From DASRBN01 sp035294305 (lineage in GTDB: Bacteria > Chloroflexota > Ktedonobacteria > Ktedonobacterales > Ktedonobacteraceae), in NCBI GenBank assembly GCA_035294305.1, contig DATGLD010000031.1, forward strand, positions 1-57,043: a DNA stretch of 57,043 nucleotides, read 5' to 3'. A program made the translations under genes and the position numbers. Shown in pieces: positions 1 to 7,406 of the stretch (position 1 is its first letter; the number at the start of each line of letters is the position of its first letter). The notes beneath the pieces are model-generated. The model was not told the DNA's origin. It searched no databases and worked only from the letters and a program-made list of their open reading frames with translations.

Positions 1-140
1 GCTCCGCTTTGATGCCGCAACTCAGGTTGTTGAGATTGTCCTCAATCGGGACGCTCGCTTGGCTCATTCGCTCATCCGGCCCTTGCGGAAGTTACTCACT
101 CCCTTACACATTGTCGTTAATTTGGGCCAAACTTAGGTAG
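1..140 (+). mobile_element. 3' end of an insertion sequence (left copy)
   Basis: The first 140 bases are repeated exactly as reverse complement at 56903-57042, and similarity stops abruptly at base 140 (ending ACTTAGGTAG). An open frame from base 2 runs into a stop at 134-136, four bases before the end of the shared sequence, which is how compact IS elements usually end. The unique sequence that follows continues a truncated gene, so base 140 is probably the IS boundary. Family, inverted repeat and target duplication cannot be defined from one end. Confidence 0.75.
2..136 (+). CDS. Transposase-like protein, C-terminal 44 residues (partial)
   Basis: An open frame enters from outside the window and ends at TAG 134-136. 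The 44 visible residues include a VVEIVLNRDARLAHS segment and end VVNLGQT. No catalytic DDE residue can be recognised in so short a piece, so the transposase call rests mainly on exact duplication of the sequence at both window ends in opposite orientation. It could be another gene carried on the repeat. The partner copy is at 56907-57041 on the minus strand. Confidence 0.55.
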   Translation, partial: LRFDAATQVVEIVLNRDARLAHSLIRPLRKLLTPLHIVVNLGQT

Positions 141-463
141 CCTACAGCACCCAGGCAGTTGAGTATCTAGAACGCATGGGAGGAACTTTGCCAGCATTAC
201 GTACAGAAGAGGTATTATTTAATCAGTATTTAGCATTAAAGGCAAACAAACATGATCAGGAAGCTTCAGGCTACCTCAGTGAAGCATATGCTGTTGTGTT
301 AAAAAAAGCCGAATCTGTCAACGGTGCAGATCAACGAAAGGCATTTCTAGAACGAGTACCAGTTAGTAAAGCAATTGTTACAGCTTTTAAGGATGCATCA
401 ACGCAGGAATTGCCAGATACAAATTCTCCTGCGGAATCTGATAAAAGGTTCTTGAAACCATAA
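141..463 (+). pseudogene. C-terminal remnant of a TPR-type regulator/ATPase, cut by the IS
   Basis: The frame is open from immediately after the IS end (AYSTQAVEYLERMGG...) to TAA at 461-463, about 107 residues. The segment with LSEAYAVVLKKAE followed by RKAFLERVPVSKAI looks like the last helical repeat of the large TPR-containing AAA or adenylate-cyclase-type proteins common in Chloroflexota, which often end in a repeat of the form 'LRRSFLENVP..REI'. An ATG at 176 could start a 95-residue product, but it has no clear ribosome site, so a truncated remnant is more likely. The N-terminal part should lie beyond the IS. Confidence 0.55.
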
Positions 464-774
464 AACAATCAGAAGGGAACTCTGCCATCTCTTGTGCCTG
501 TCACTTAGCAGTAAAATCCTGCGCCGCTTTTCCAGATACTTTGCTACACCGCCAGGCACGCCCGGCGAATTGGCTATTGACATAATGCAGAATCAGACAA
601 TCACCCAGGGCTCCGGTGCGCCTACAATTGGAGTCATAAAGACATGCCTTCCTGTCTGCGCACAAGCGTAAGCAGTCGTAATATCAGTAAGGCGGAACGT
701 TATTTTGAACAAACCCTTATCTTACAATGAACGTGCCTTTCAGTTTTTGCAGGCATGATGGAGGAATGCAGCAT
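464..774. other. Gene-free stretch before the cupin gene
   Basis: No credible reading frame is visible on either strand. A TTGACA hexamer occurs near 573 but has no matching -10 box at usual spacing. The ribosome site of the cupin gene (TGGAGG, 759-764) lies at the end. Nothing else stands out. Confidence 0.5.
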
Positions 775-1170
775 ATGGATATCACAAGAAGTGGCTCAAA
801 GCCGTCTGGCAAGGGTCCTGTCGAGTACTTTACCGGCCAGGTCCGCATCGATCCCCTCTTTGAGGCTCCCGAGCCAGCACGTGTGGCCAGCGCCAGTGTG
901 ACGTTCGAGCCAGGCGCTCGCACAGCATGGCACACCCACCCGTTGGGTCAGACGTTGATCGTGACGGCGGGCCGCGGGCGGGTCCAGCGGTGGGGTGGGC
1001 CAATCGAAGACATTCATCCGGGAGACGTGATCTGGTTCGAACCGGGAGAGAAACACTGGCACGGCGCCTCGCCCATCACCGCCATGACGCATATCGCTAT
1101 TCAGGAACGACTCGACGGCAAGGCTGTCGATTGGATGGAAAAAGTCAGCGACGAACAATACCTGGCCTGA
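775..1170 (+). CDS. Small cupin-fold protein
   Basis: A 131-residue single-domain cupin. The first metal-binding cupin motif is visible as GARTAWHTHPLGQ (two His plus a downstream polar residue) and the second as PGDVIWFEPGEKHWHG, giving the usual three-His metal site. Proteins of this size beginning MDITRSGSKPSGKGPVEYFTG are typical of small cupins often annotated as carboxymuconolactone-decarboxylase-associated or (R)-mandelonitrile-lyase-like; substrate cannot be assigned. ATG 775 is chosen because TGGAGG lies ten bases upstream; upstream ATGs at 727 and 766 are poorly placed. It is monocistronic. Confidence 0.85.
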   Translation: MDITRSGSKPSGKGPVEYFTGQVRIDPLFEAPEPARVASASVTFEPGARTAWHTHPLGQTLIVTAGRGRVQRWGGPIEDIHPGDVIWFEPGEKHWHGASPITAMTHIAIQERLDGKAVDWMEKVSDEQYLA

Positions 1171-1280
1171 CGTTGCAAGTAACTGGCGTCACCCGGTACA
1201 GGTCTGATCAAAGCTCCTTGAGTATTTGAAGATAATGACCCTGGTTTTCCCGCCGCGTCATCTGAGTTGCAGAGAATAAC

Positions 1281-1307
1281 AACCTGGCTATCCTGATTAG
1301 CCAGGTT
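1281..1307 (+). terminator. Hairpin downstream of the cupin gene
   Basis: A perfect 10-bp stem, AACCTGGCTA / TAGCCAGGTT, with a 7-nt loop lies 110 nt after the cupin stop codon. No T-tract follows on either strand, so it may stabilise the mRNA end rather than act as an intrinsic terminator. Confidence 0.35.
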
Positions 1308-1434
1308 CTCGCCGCCCTGGGCAACCTCTGTGAAAACCAGAAACACAGGCAGGCGTAGCTTTTGGCACCGGTGGCCTTCGCACGTTGTATAATGGAGAGC
1401 CTGGTACTACACTTTGGGAGGTGTTTCACCAGAT

Positions 1435-1448
1435 CGGTTAACTAACCG
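1435..1448. promoter_or_regulatory. Possible operator of the lut operon
   Basis: A CGGTTA-AC-TAACCG palindrome lies 42 bases downstream of a TATAAT box (1388-1393) and 70 bases upstream of lutA. Position fits a repressor site, but no regulator gene is adjacent, and the motif is short. Confidence 0.3.
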
Positions 1449-1518
1449 GTTCGACGATCAACGCAATATATGTTCTGGGTGGTGGTGCCTACAGGTTGCC
1501 ACATGAAAGGAACTATCG

Positions 1519-2259
1519 ATGCGAGTGGCGCTCTTTATTACGTGCTTCAACGATACATTCTTTCCTCATGTCGGCATTGCCACGACGCAATTGCTGGAGC
1601 GGCTGGGCCTGAGCGTGGATTTCCCCATAGCACAGACGTGCTGCGGGCAGATGCACTTCAATACTGGCTACCAGCGCGAATCCATCCCGCTGGTACAGCA
1701 CTTTGTCGAGGTTTTTCGCGATTCTGAAGTGATTGTTGCGCCCTCCGCATCGTGCGTTGGCATGGTGCGCGAACTTTACCCACGGGCAGCCGCAATTTCT
1801 GGCGACAAAGCGCTGATCGAAGACGTTGAGCAACTCATCCCGCGTGTCTATGAACTCTCGGAATTCCTCGTCAAACGCCTGGGCGTCACTGATGTAGGCG
1901 CCTACTACCCGCACCGCGTCACCTATCATCCAACCTGCCACAGCCTGCGCGTGCTACATGTTGGCGATGCTCCCTTACAACTCCTGCGCGCCGTCAAGGG
2001 CATTGACCTGGTAGAATTGCCCAATGCGCGCGAATGCTGTGGCTTTGGCGGTACCTTCGCTATCAAGAATGCCGATACCTCGCTGGCCATGCTCAGCGAC
2101 AAAATGCGCTGCGTGCTGGATACCAGCGCGGAAGTGTTGTGTGCAGCCGACACCTCATGTTTGATGCACATCGGCGGAGGTCTGCATCGCCAGCGCGCTG
2201 GAGTCGCAACTGTCCACCTTGCCGAAATCCTCGCGCGCACCGAAAGCGAGGTCGCGTGA
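1519..2259 (+). CDS. lutA: Lactate utilization protein A (Fe-S oxidoreductase)
   Basis: A 246-residue protein with the two CCG domains of the LutA/GlcF-type oxidoreductase family: CCGQM at residues 41-45 and ECCGFGGTF at 172-180, each with upstream Cys residues (C9, C140) that bind a non-cubane iron-sulfur cluster. With LutB and LutC it oxidises L-lactate to pyruvate in the LutABC complex. Length matches the family. ATG 1519 follows AAAGG at 1506-1510. The stop overlaps the lutB start (TGATG), indicating translational coupling in a three-gene operon. Confidence 0.95.
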   Translation: MRVALFITCFNDTFFPHVGIATTQLLERLGLSVDFPIAQTCCGQMHFNTGYQRESIPLVQHFVEVFRDSEVIVAPSASCVGMVRELYPRAAAISGDKALIEDVEQLIPRVYELSEFLVKRLGVTDVGAYYPHRVTYHPTCHSLRVLHVGDAPLQLLRAVKGIDLVELPNARECCGFGGTFAIKNADTSLAMLSDKMRCVLDTSAEVLCAADTSCLMHIGGGLHRQRAGVATVHLAEILARTESEVA

Positions 2260-3677
2260 TGCCATCCAGATCCTTGCCCATGTTCCCTCAGACCGCGAAA
2301 AAGGCTCTCACCAACAGCCAGCTGCGTCGCAACCTGCGCAAAGCCACCACCACCATCCGTGACAAACGCGCCGCCGTCGTCAGCGAACTACCCGACTGGG
2401 AAGCCTTGCGCGCAGCAGGATCGACCATCAAAGCTCACGTTATGCGCCACCTGGATGACTATTTATTGCAGCTCGAAGCCTCTGTCCAGCGCGCCGGGGG
2501 ACAGGTCCATTGGGCGCGCGACGCGTCCGAGGCAAACCGCATTATCACGAAGATCGTGCAGGACACGGGCGCGGATCGTGTGGTGAAGGTCAAATCCCTC
2601 ACCACCGATGAGATTCATCTCAACCAGGCGCTGACAAAGGCGGGTATCCGTGCCATCGAGACCGACCTGGCTGAACTCATTATTCAACTCGCCGGTGAAC
2701 CATCTTCCCATATCCTGGTGCCTGCCATCCATAAGAATAGAGCCGAGATACGCGACCTCTTCCGCCAGACCATCGCTCAGGGACAGGACCTCACCGACGA
2801 TCCAAAACAGCTCGCCGCCGCCGCGCGTCATTACCTGCGCGAGCAATTCCTCTCGGCCCAGGTAGCCATTAGTGGCGCCAACTTCGCCATCGCTGAAACC
2901 GGCACCATCTGCGTCGTGGAGAGTGAGGGCAATGGGCGCATGTGTATCACGCTGCCTCAGACCCTGATTACGGTTATGGGTATCGAGAAAATCCTGCCTG
3001 CTTTCCAGGACCTTGCCGTTTTCCTGCAATTGTTGCCGCGCAGTTCCACCGGCGAGCGCATGAATCCCTATACCAGCCTCTGGACGGGCGTGACGCCGGG
3101 CGATGGCCCGCAGGCTTTTCATCTTGTATTGCTCGATAATGGTCGCACGCGTGTCCTGGCCGATGAGGTAGGTCGCCAGGCGTTACACTGTATCCGTTGC
3201 AGCGCCTGCCTCAATATCTGCCCGGTCTATGCTCGCGTGGGCGGCCATGCCTATAGCTCCGTCTATCCCGGTCCTATCGGCGCCATACTCACGCCGCAGT
3301 TGCTGGGCATCGAGCGGGCGAAAACCTTACCCTACGCCTCCAGCCTGTGTGGGGCCTGCTACGAGGTGTGTCCAGTCAAAATCAACATTCCTGAAGTGCT
3401 GCTGCACCTGCGTGGTGAGGTGACACGCCATGCCTCGCCTCTCAATCCAGAAGCACTGGCGATGCGAGAACTGGCGTACATCTTCGCTCGCCAGCAACGC
3501 TACGAACGGGCACAGCGGCTGGCGCGACGCGGGCAAGGCATCTTCGTCCGTCAAGGAGTCATCAACCATTTGCCCGGCATGCTCTCAGGCTGGACCGCAG
3601 CCCGCGATCTCTCGCCTGTTCCAAAACAGAGCTTCCGCGACTGGTGGCGAGCGCGACAGAAAGAGGGTCAGCCATGA
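2259..3677 (+). CDS. lutB: Lactate utilization protein B (iron-sulfur)
   Basis: A 472-residue LutB. The N-terminal LUD domain is followed by two ferredoxin-type motifs: CIRCSACLNICP from residue 311 and CGACYEVCPVKINIP from 364, which ligate two 4Fe-4S clusters. The frame is open far upstream inside lutA, but ATG 2259 shares a base with the lutA stop and gives the normal family N-terminus (MPSRSLPMFP). The protein is the electron-transfer core of the lactate oxidation complex. Its stop overlaps lutC by four bases. Confidence 0.95.
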   Translation: MPSRSLPMFPQTAKKALTNSQLRRNLRKATTTIRDKRAAVVSELPDWEALRAAGSTIKAHVMRHLDDYLLQLEASVQRAGGQVHWARDASEANRIITKIVQDTGADRVVKVKSLTTDEIHLNQALTKAGIRAIETDLAELIIQLAGEPSSHILVPAIHKNRAEIRDLFRQTIAQGQDLTDDPKQLAAAARHYLREQFLSAQVAISGANFAIAETGTICVVESEGNGRMCITLPQTLITVMGIEKILPAFQDLAVFLQLLPRSSTGERMNPYTSLWTGVTPGDGPQAFHLVLLDNGRTRVLADEVGRQALHCIRCSACLNICPVYARVGGHAYSSVYPGPIGAILTPQLLGIERAKTLPYASSLCGACYEVCPVKINIPEVLLHLRGEVTRHASPLNPEALAMRELAYIFARQQRYERAQRLARRGQGIFVRQGVINHLPGMLSGWTAARDLSPVPKQSFRDWWRARQKEGQP

Positions 3678-4309
3678 GCAATACCGCGAAAGATGTCATA
3701 CTCGCGCGCATTCGCCAGGCCCTTGCCAACGCGCCCGAACCAGAGCCGGTACCGCATGATTTCCGCGAACGAGATGAGCGAGACCGCGCCGCCATCCTCG
3801 AAGACTTCATTGACCGGCTGGTTGATTACAAAGCCATCGTTACGCGCACCAGTGCTGCCAATTTGCCCGGCGCTATTGCGAATGCTTGCCAGCAGTTGGG
3901 CGTCACTCGACTGGTGGTTCCGGTCGATGTGCCTGACAGTTGGATTCCTGCGGGTATAACGATATTGAGGGACGATCCGCCTCTCTCCTATGCTGAACTG
4001 GACGCAAGCTCCGCAGTGCTTACCGGTTGCGCCATGGCCATCGCTCAAACGGGCACGATTATCCTGGATAGCGGGACAACCCAGGGCAGGCGCGCGTTAT
4101 CGCTGATTCCAGATCGGCATCTCTGCGTCGTGCATGCGGAACAGGTGGTGGGGCTGGTTCCCGAAGCCATGGCCTGGCTCGCGGACCGCAAAACCGCTCC
4201 CATCACGCTGATCTCCGGGCCATCTGCCACCAGCGATATCGAACTGAGCCGGGTTGAAGGGGTGCATGGCCCGCGCACGCTGCACGTCTTCGTCGTGGAC
4301 AAGCCCTGA
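3674..4309 (+). CDS. lutC: Lactate utilization protein C
   Basis: A 211-residue LUD-domain protein that completes lutABC. Family signatures visible are IAQTGTIILDSG in the middle and the C-terminal SDIELSRVEGVHGPRTLHVF. ATG 3674 overlaps the lutB stop (ATGA); an earlier ATG at 3644 lies inside lutB and is less likely. The stop TGATGA coincides with the edge of an intergenic repeat (4304-4380). No lactate permease or lut regulator is in the window, so uptake is encoded elsewhere. Confidence 0.95.
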   Translation: MSNTAKDVILARIRQALANAPEPEPVPHDFRERDERDRAAILEDFIDRLVDYKAIVTRTSAANLPGAIANACQQLGVTRLVVPVDVPDSWIPAGITILRDDPPLSYAELDASSAVLTGCAMAIAQTGTIILDSGTTQGRRALSLIPDRHLCVVHAEQVVGLVPEAMAWLADRKTAPITLISGPSATSDIELSRVEGVHGPRTLHVFVVDKP

Positions 4310-4380
4310 TGAATGTTGTCAACCGAATCGGACGATCACGGTCCTCGTGTCCTGTAGGGACAGCGGCTGGTCCCTGTCCC
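4304..4380. repeat. Intergenic palindromic repeat family A, copy 1
   Basis: It starts CCTGATGAATGTTGTCAACC, closely matching the ends of the 200-bp copy at 16723-16922. It contains the family core hairpin GGGACAG-N10-CTGTCCC at 4355-4378. It begins within the lutC stop codon, so it was probably acquired or retained at the gene's very end. Confidence 0.6.
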
Positions 4381-4423
4381 CGTCGTCATCTAACGCGAAC
4401 ACATCACAAGGAGAAACACACTT

Positions 4424-4924
4424 ATGGCAATCAAAGAAGGCTGGCAAGGGCGCTTCTTCGAGGATTTTGAGGTTGGTGATGTGTACCAACACCCGCTGGG
4501 AAGAACAGTGACAACAACGGATAATATCTGGTTCACCCTGCTGACCCAGAATACTGCCCCCATTCACTTTGACCATCACTACGCGGCCCAGACCGAATTT
4601 GGCAAACCACTCGTCGACTCCACTTTTACGCTCGCATTAGTGACCGGGCAGAGCGTGGCCGATATCTCGCAGAACGTCTTTGCCAACCTGGGTTGGGATG
4701 AAGTCCGGCTCCCTAACCCGGTCTTCGAGGGCGACACCATCTATTCTCAATCAGAGGTGGTGGAGAAGCGGGAGTCACGGTCGCGTCCAAATGTTGGTAT
4801 TGTGACCGTGAAGACCAGCGGCTACAACCAGGATGGCAAGATAGTCATCACCTTCAAGCGCACCATCATGGTCTACAAGCGTCGGCAGGCACCAAAGATT
4901 CCGCGCCTGCTACCAGAAACATAA
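4424..4924 (+). CDS. MaoC-like dehydratase (enoyl-CoA hydratase fold)
   Basis: A 166-residue hot-dog-fold hydratase. It begins GRFFEDFEVGDVYQHPLGRT and carries the MaoC catalytic Asp/His region TDNIWFTLLTQNTAPIHFD, then TLALVTGQSVADIS. The closest known types are itaconyl-CoA and mesaconyl/beta-methylmalyl-CoA hydratases, which add water to unsaturated dicarboxylyl-CoA; the exact substrate is not decided by sequence. SD AAGGAG at 4408-4413. Separated from lutC by a repeat, so it may be transcribed independently. A functional link to the CoA-transferase and citryl-CoA-lyase genes at 11-13 kb is possible. Confidence 0.85.
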   Translation: MAIKEGWQGRFFEDFEVGDVYQHPLGRTVTTTDNIWFTLLTQNTAPIHFDHHYAAQTEFGKPLVDSTFTLALVTGQSVADISQNVFANLGWDEVRLPNPVFEGDTIYSQSEVVEKRESRSRPNVGIVTVKTSGYNQDGKIVITFKRTIMVYKRRQAPKIPRLLPET

Positions 4925-5052
4925 GGCCATATTCTCAGGCCCAGTGTATTTGCCCTTGACGTTTTCGGGTCTGGCTGCTCTACTTCTCCCACCAGAGGCG
5001 GCAGAGGCCAGATCATTGCCTTAGCCCGGATAGGGGATTGAAAACTACCTGC

Positions 5053-5114
5053 CAGGTCGCCTGTAAGGAAGCAGGAAGCGACCTGTACGATCAACTACAG
5101 GCTCATTTCCTGCT
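5053..5114 (+). promoter_or_regulatory. Mutually exclusive hairpins, possible structured RNA
   Basis: CAGGTCGC (5053-5060) pairs with GCGACCTG (5078-5085). Alternatively AGCAGGAA (5070-5077) pairs with TTCCTGCT (5107-5114), enclosing CCTGT/ACAGG (5082-5086 with 5097-5101). The two folds compete for the same bases. It lies 130 nt after the MaoC gene; function unknown. Confidence 0.35.
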
Positions 5115-5250
5115 ACCTTCCCCTGCACCCGGCAGGTGTGCTTTCCAGGTACCAGAGTTCACCACGTTCCATGAACCCGCGTAGGCCTCCTCCTCCGTTC
5201 ATCCTCACATGTACTCAAGGACCATTGTGAACTCAAGCCCAGTGTAGGCG

Positions 5251-5474
5251 AGAAGCGCTATGAAAACGTTATGGCACCATCACAAACGGGGAAGCGCTTC
5301 CCATAAAGCCTCAGTGTTGTCACTGCAAGCTTTCTGACGAAGGAGCATACTCAAATGGCCGTGTCCTGAGGTGGTAAGGGTAGCGCGGAAGATCATCAGT
5401 AACGTCTCGCCTCAAGCGCTTAGGGCTTATGAGAGCGAATTATCAAAACACTGTGACGCGGCTTATAGCGCTTT
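5251..5474. promoter_or_regulatory. Cluster of LacI-family-like operator motifs
   Basis: Four AGCGCT cores fall in about 220 bp: AGAAGCGCTATGA (5251), the perfect palindrome GGGAAGCGCTTCCC (5289-5302), CAAGCGCTTA (near 5413) and TATAGCGCTTTCATGA (5464). LacI-family regulators typically bind palindromes centred on such a core. No lacI-like gene is in the window. The nearest downstream gene is the anchored lectin-fold protein. Confidence 0.35.
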
Positions 5475-5636
5475 CATGACGCTTTCCTCCTTAAACTAGA
5501 ACCGGAAAAGGCTGGTGGTCTCTCTCAAGCTATTAGAGGCATTTGAGCGCGCAAATAGTGCCGCCCTGGCTATTCCTTTCGAGCCATCATTCCTCGCGAT
5601 TGTGGGAACACCGTTTGCTCATTGAGGAGACAGAAT

Positions 5637-6338
5637 GTGGATGACCGCAAAAACAGCTTTGTTGAAAGAGGAAAAAAGGGCTACCTGGCTCTACAACATT
5701 TTTCGCAGCACCATCGCTGGCAGTTGATGGCTGCTGTGTTTGTAATATTCCTCATCGGTTTTGCTTACCGCACATTCTCTCCTTCACTCCCGGGACAGGT
5801 AACAGAGGATGTGTTGTGTCGATCAGGCAGTAATGACAACTGGCGCGGTTGGCATCTCGGCAACGGCTGGAAACAACTCAATACCCTCCTGCTCAATGAC
5901 GGCACCAACGGCGATTATAATGGCAGGCCCACACTCGTTGCTCCCGCCCGCTGCCAGCCAAAAACCACAGACTACGCCGTCGAGGCAACGATTCAGGTCG
6001 TATCGACATCAGGTAACAGTTACTCCGGCTTCGGCCTGAATGTACGCGGACTGCCATCTCCATCTACCCAGACCGGATACTCGACATATATCGATTCCTT
6101 CAGTGGAGCAAATATCTCTATTGCCGGCGGGGATGCGCTCAACACTACTTCTTTTAACCCTGGCACATCTTTTCACACCTACCGTGCCGAAGTCAGAGGG
6201 AATACCATCAACTTCTTGATCGATGGCAAATCCGTCCTCAATGTCGTTGACAACCGGTTCATTTCCGCAGGCGAAGTCGGATTATGGTGCGCTAACATGC
6301 AAATTGAAATGAGCAGCTTCAAGGTCGTCAAGCTCTAG
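5637..6338 (+). CDS. Membrane-anchored lectin-fold (LamG/DUF1080-like) protein
   Basis: About 233 residues: a short basic cytoplasmic N-terminus, one transmembrane helix (LMAAVFVIFLIGFAYRTF, residues about 30-47), then an extracellular domain of about 180 residues. The latter has alternating strands and the pattern SGFGLNVRG...YSTYIDSF...YRAEVRGNTINFLIDGKSV...GEVGLWCANMQIEMSSFKV, typical of concanavalin-like or 3-keto-disaccharide-hydrolase-type beta-sandwiches; it is likely carbohydrate-binding. GTG 5637 is chosen because GAGGAG lies seven bases upstream; a TTG at 5622 is upstream of that site. Its end overlaps the convergent MetE-like gene by four bases. Confidence 0.65.
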   Translation: MDDRKNSFVERGKKGYLALQHFSQHHRWQLMAAVFVIFLIGFAYRTFSPSLPGQVTEDVLCRSGSNDNWRGWHLGNGWKQLNTLLLNDGTNGDYNGRPTLVAPARCQPKTTDYAVEATIQVVSTSGNSYSGFGLNVRGLPSPSTQTGYSTYIDSFSGANISIAGGDALNTTSFNPGTSFHTYRAEVRGNTINFLIDGKSVLNVVDNRFISAGEVGLWCANMQIEMSSFKVVKL

Positions 6339-7375
6339 AGCCTGACCCCTTCTAGCTCCTGTCGCACCATCCTGGCCCCTTCCACCAGCGCGCACAGCTT
6401 ACCAAAAGCGACTTCCCGTGGCAGGTATTTCATGCCGCAGTCCGGGGCAAGCACCAGGCGTTCCGGCTCAATGTACTGCAAGGCATCGCGTATTCTTGCG
6501 GCCACCCTCTCCGGCGTCTCCACCTCCATATCGCCCAGGTCCAGCATGCCCACAATCATGGTTTTATCTGGAAATGCGCACAGCACAGAGAGGTCGAGGC
6601 GCGGCTGAGCCGCCTCAATCGAAATCTGCCTCACCACACAATCACGCAGCTCCGTAAGGAACGAGTACTCGGGCGGCCGGTTGTGAACGATAGCCGCGTA
6701 CCCAAAGCACAGGTGCAGGGCTGTCGTTCCCACAATGCCTTCCAGCGCGCGATTGATGACTTCTACACCATAGGCCCTCGCCTTCTCCGGTCTCGCTTGC
6801 AGATATGGCTCATCGATCTGCACCACGTCGGCTCCGGCAGCTTGCAGGCTTTTGATCTCCTCATTGACGGCTGCCGCTACATCCAATGCCAGCGCTTTTT
6901 CATCGTGGTAATAGTCATCCTGCGCCTGCTGGGTGACTGTGAAAGGGCCTGGGACCGTGATTTTGATACGGCGGTTGGTGTTGCGACGCAAAAACTCCAC
7001 GTCGCGTACCTCGACCGGGTGCAAGCGGCGGATCGGGCCGACAACGCGTGGGACAGGATTAGCATGACCTGTGCGATCCAGCGCCACCCCCGGATTATCG
7101 AGATCCATTCCATCCAGCGCCGTAGCGAAGCGATTGGAGTAGCTCTCCCTGCGCATCTCCCCATCAGAAATAATATCGATTCCCGCACGCTCCATGTCGC
7201 GAATGGCGAGCAGCGTGGCATCGTCCTGTGCCTCCTGCAGCAAAGGCTCCGGGATACGCCAGATTTCTCGCGCCCGGATGCGCGGTGGTAACCGGCTCCG
7301 TAAGTTCTTGCGGTCAACCAGCCACTCAGGTTGCGGGTAGCTTCCCACAACCGTCGTTAGAAGCATCTCTGCCAT
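6335..7375 (-). CDS. MetE C-terminal-like methyltransferase (cobalamin-independent)
   Basis: A 346-residue protein of the UROD/MetE-like superfamily. It starts LLTTVVGSYPQPEWL, has the ISDGEMRRESY region, and keeps the zinc ligands of cobalamin-independent methionine synthase: His and Cys in LHLCFGY, Glu in ISIEAAQPR and Cys in LAPDCGMKYLPRE. It lacks the N-terminal half of MetE, so it is not a standard methionine synthase; relatives move methyl or alkyl groups to thiols. Position after a VOC protein and a mycothiol-enzyme-like gene suggests a catabolic demethylase or thiol-transfer role. Start ATG 7375 or 7381; a GGGAGGG site precedes both. Confidence 0.8.
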   Translation of the reverse strand: MAEMLLTTVVGSYPQPEWLVDRKNLRSRLPPRIRAREIWRIPEPLLQEAQDDATLLAIRDMERAGIDIISDGEMRRESYSNRFATALDGMDLDNPGVALDRTGHANPVPRVVGPIRRLHPVEVRDVEFLRRNTNRRIKITVPGPFTVTQQAQDDYYHDEKALALDVAAAVNEEIKSLQAAGADVVQIDEPYLQARPEKARAYGVEVINRALEGIVGTTALHLCFGYAAIVHNRPPEYSFLTELRDCVVRQISIEAAQPRLDLSVLCAFPDKTMIVGMLDLGDMEVETPERVAARIRDALQYIEPERLVLAPDCGMKYLPREVAFGKLCALVEGARMVRQELEGVRL

Positions 7376-7406
7376 ACTCATCCCTCCCTCTCAAAATGGA
7401 TTGAAC

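Larger units (their letters stand above)
1171..1518. other. Intergenic region upstream of lutABC
   Basis: This region holds the cupin hairpin (1281-1307), a TATAAT box at 1388-1393 without a convincing -35, and a short palindrome at 1435-1448 between that box and lutA. The lutA ribosome site AAAGG is at 1506-1510. No gene is seen. Confidence 0.5.
4925..5636. other. 700-bp gene-free region with structured DNA
   Basis: No gene of normal length is visible. The region contains a set of alternative hairpins at 5053-5114, and four AGCGCT cores (5253, 5293, 5415, 5467), one within a perfect 14-bp palindrome. The phrase GGGATTGAAAAC near 5034 resembles a CRISPR-repeat end but occurs once. A 41-codon open stretch without a start (5500-5625) may be a decayed fragment. 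Confidence 0.5.

Noticed and set aside
573..579. TTGACA hexamer as a promoter for the cupin gene
   Set aside because: No -10-like box at 16-18 bases.
5030..5045. CRISPR-repeat-like phrase GGGATTGAAAAC
   Set aside because: It occurs once, with no spaced repeats and no cas gene in the window.
5500..5625. 41-codon open stretch ending TGA before the lectin-fold gene
   Set aside because: No start codon or ribosome site and no recognisable family; at most a decayed fragment.
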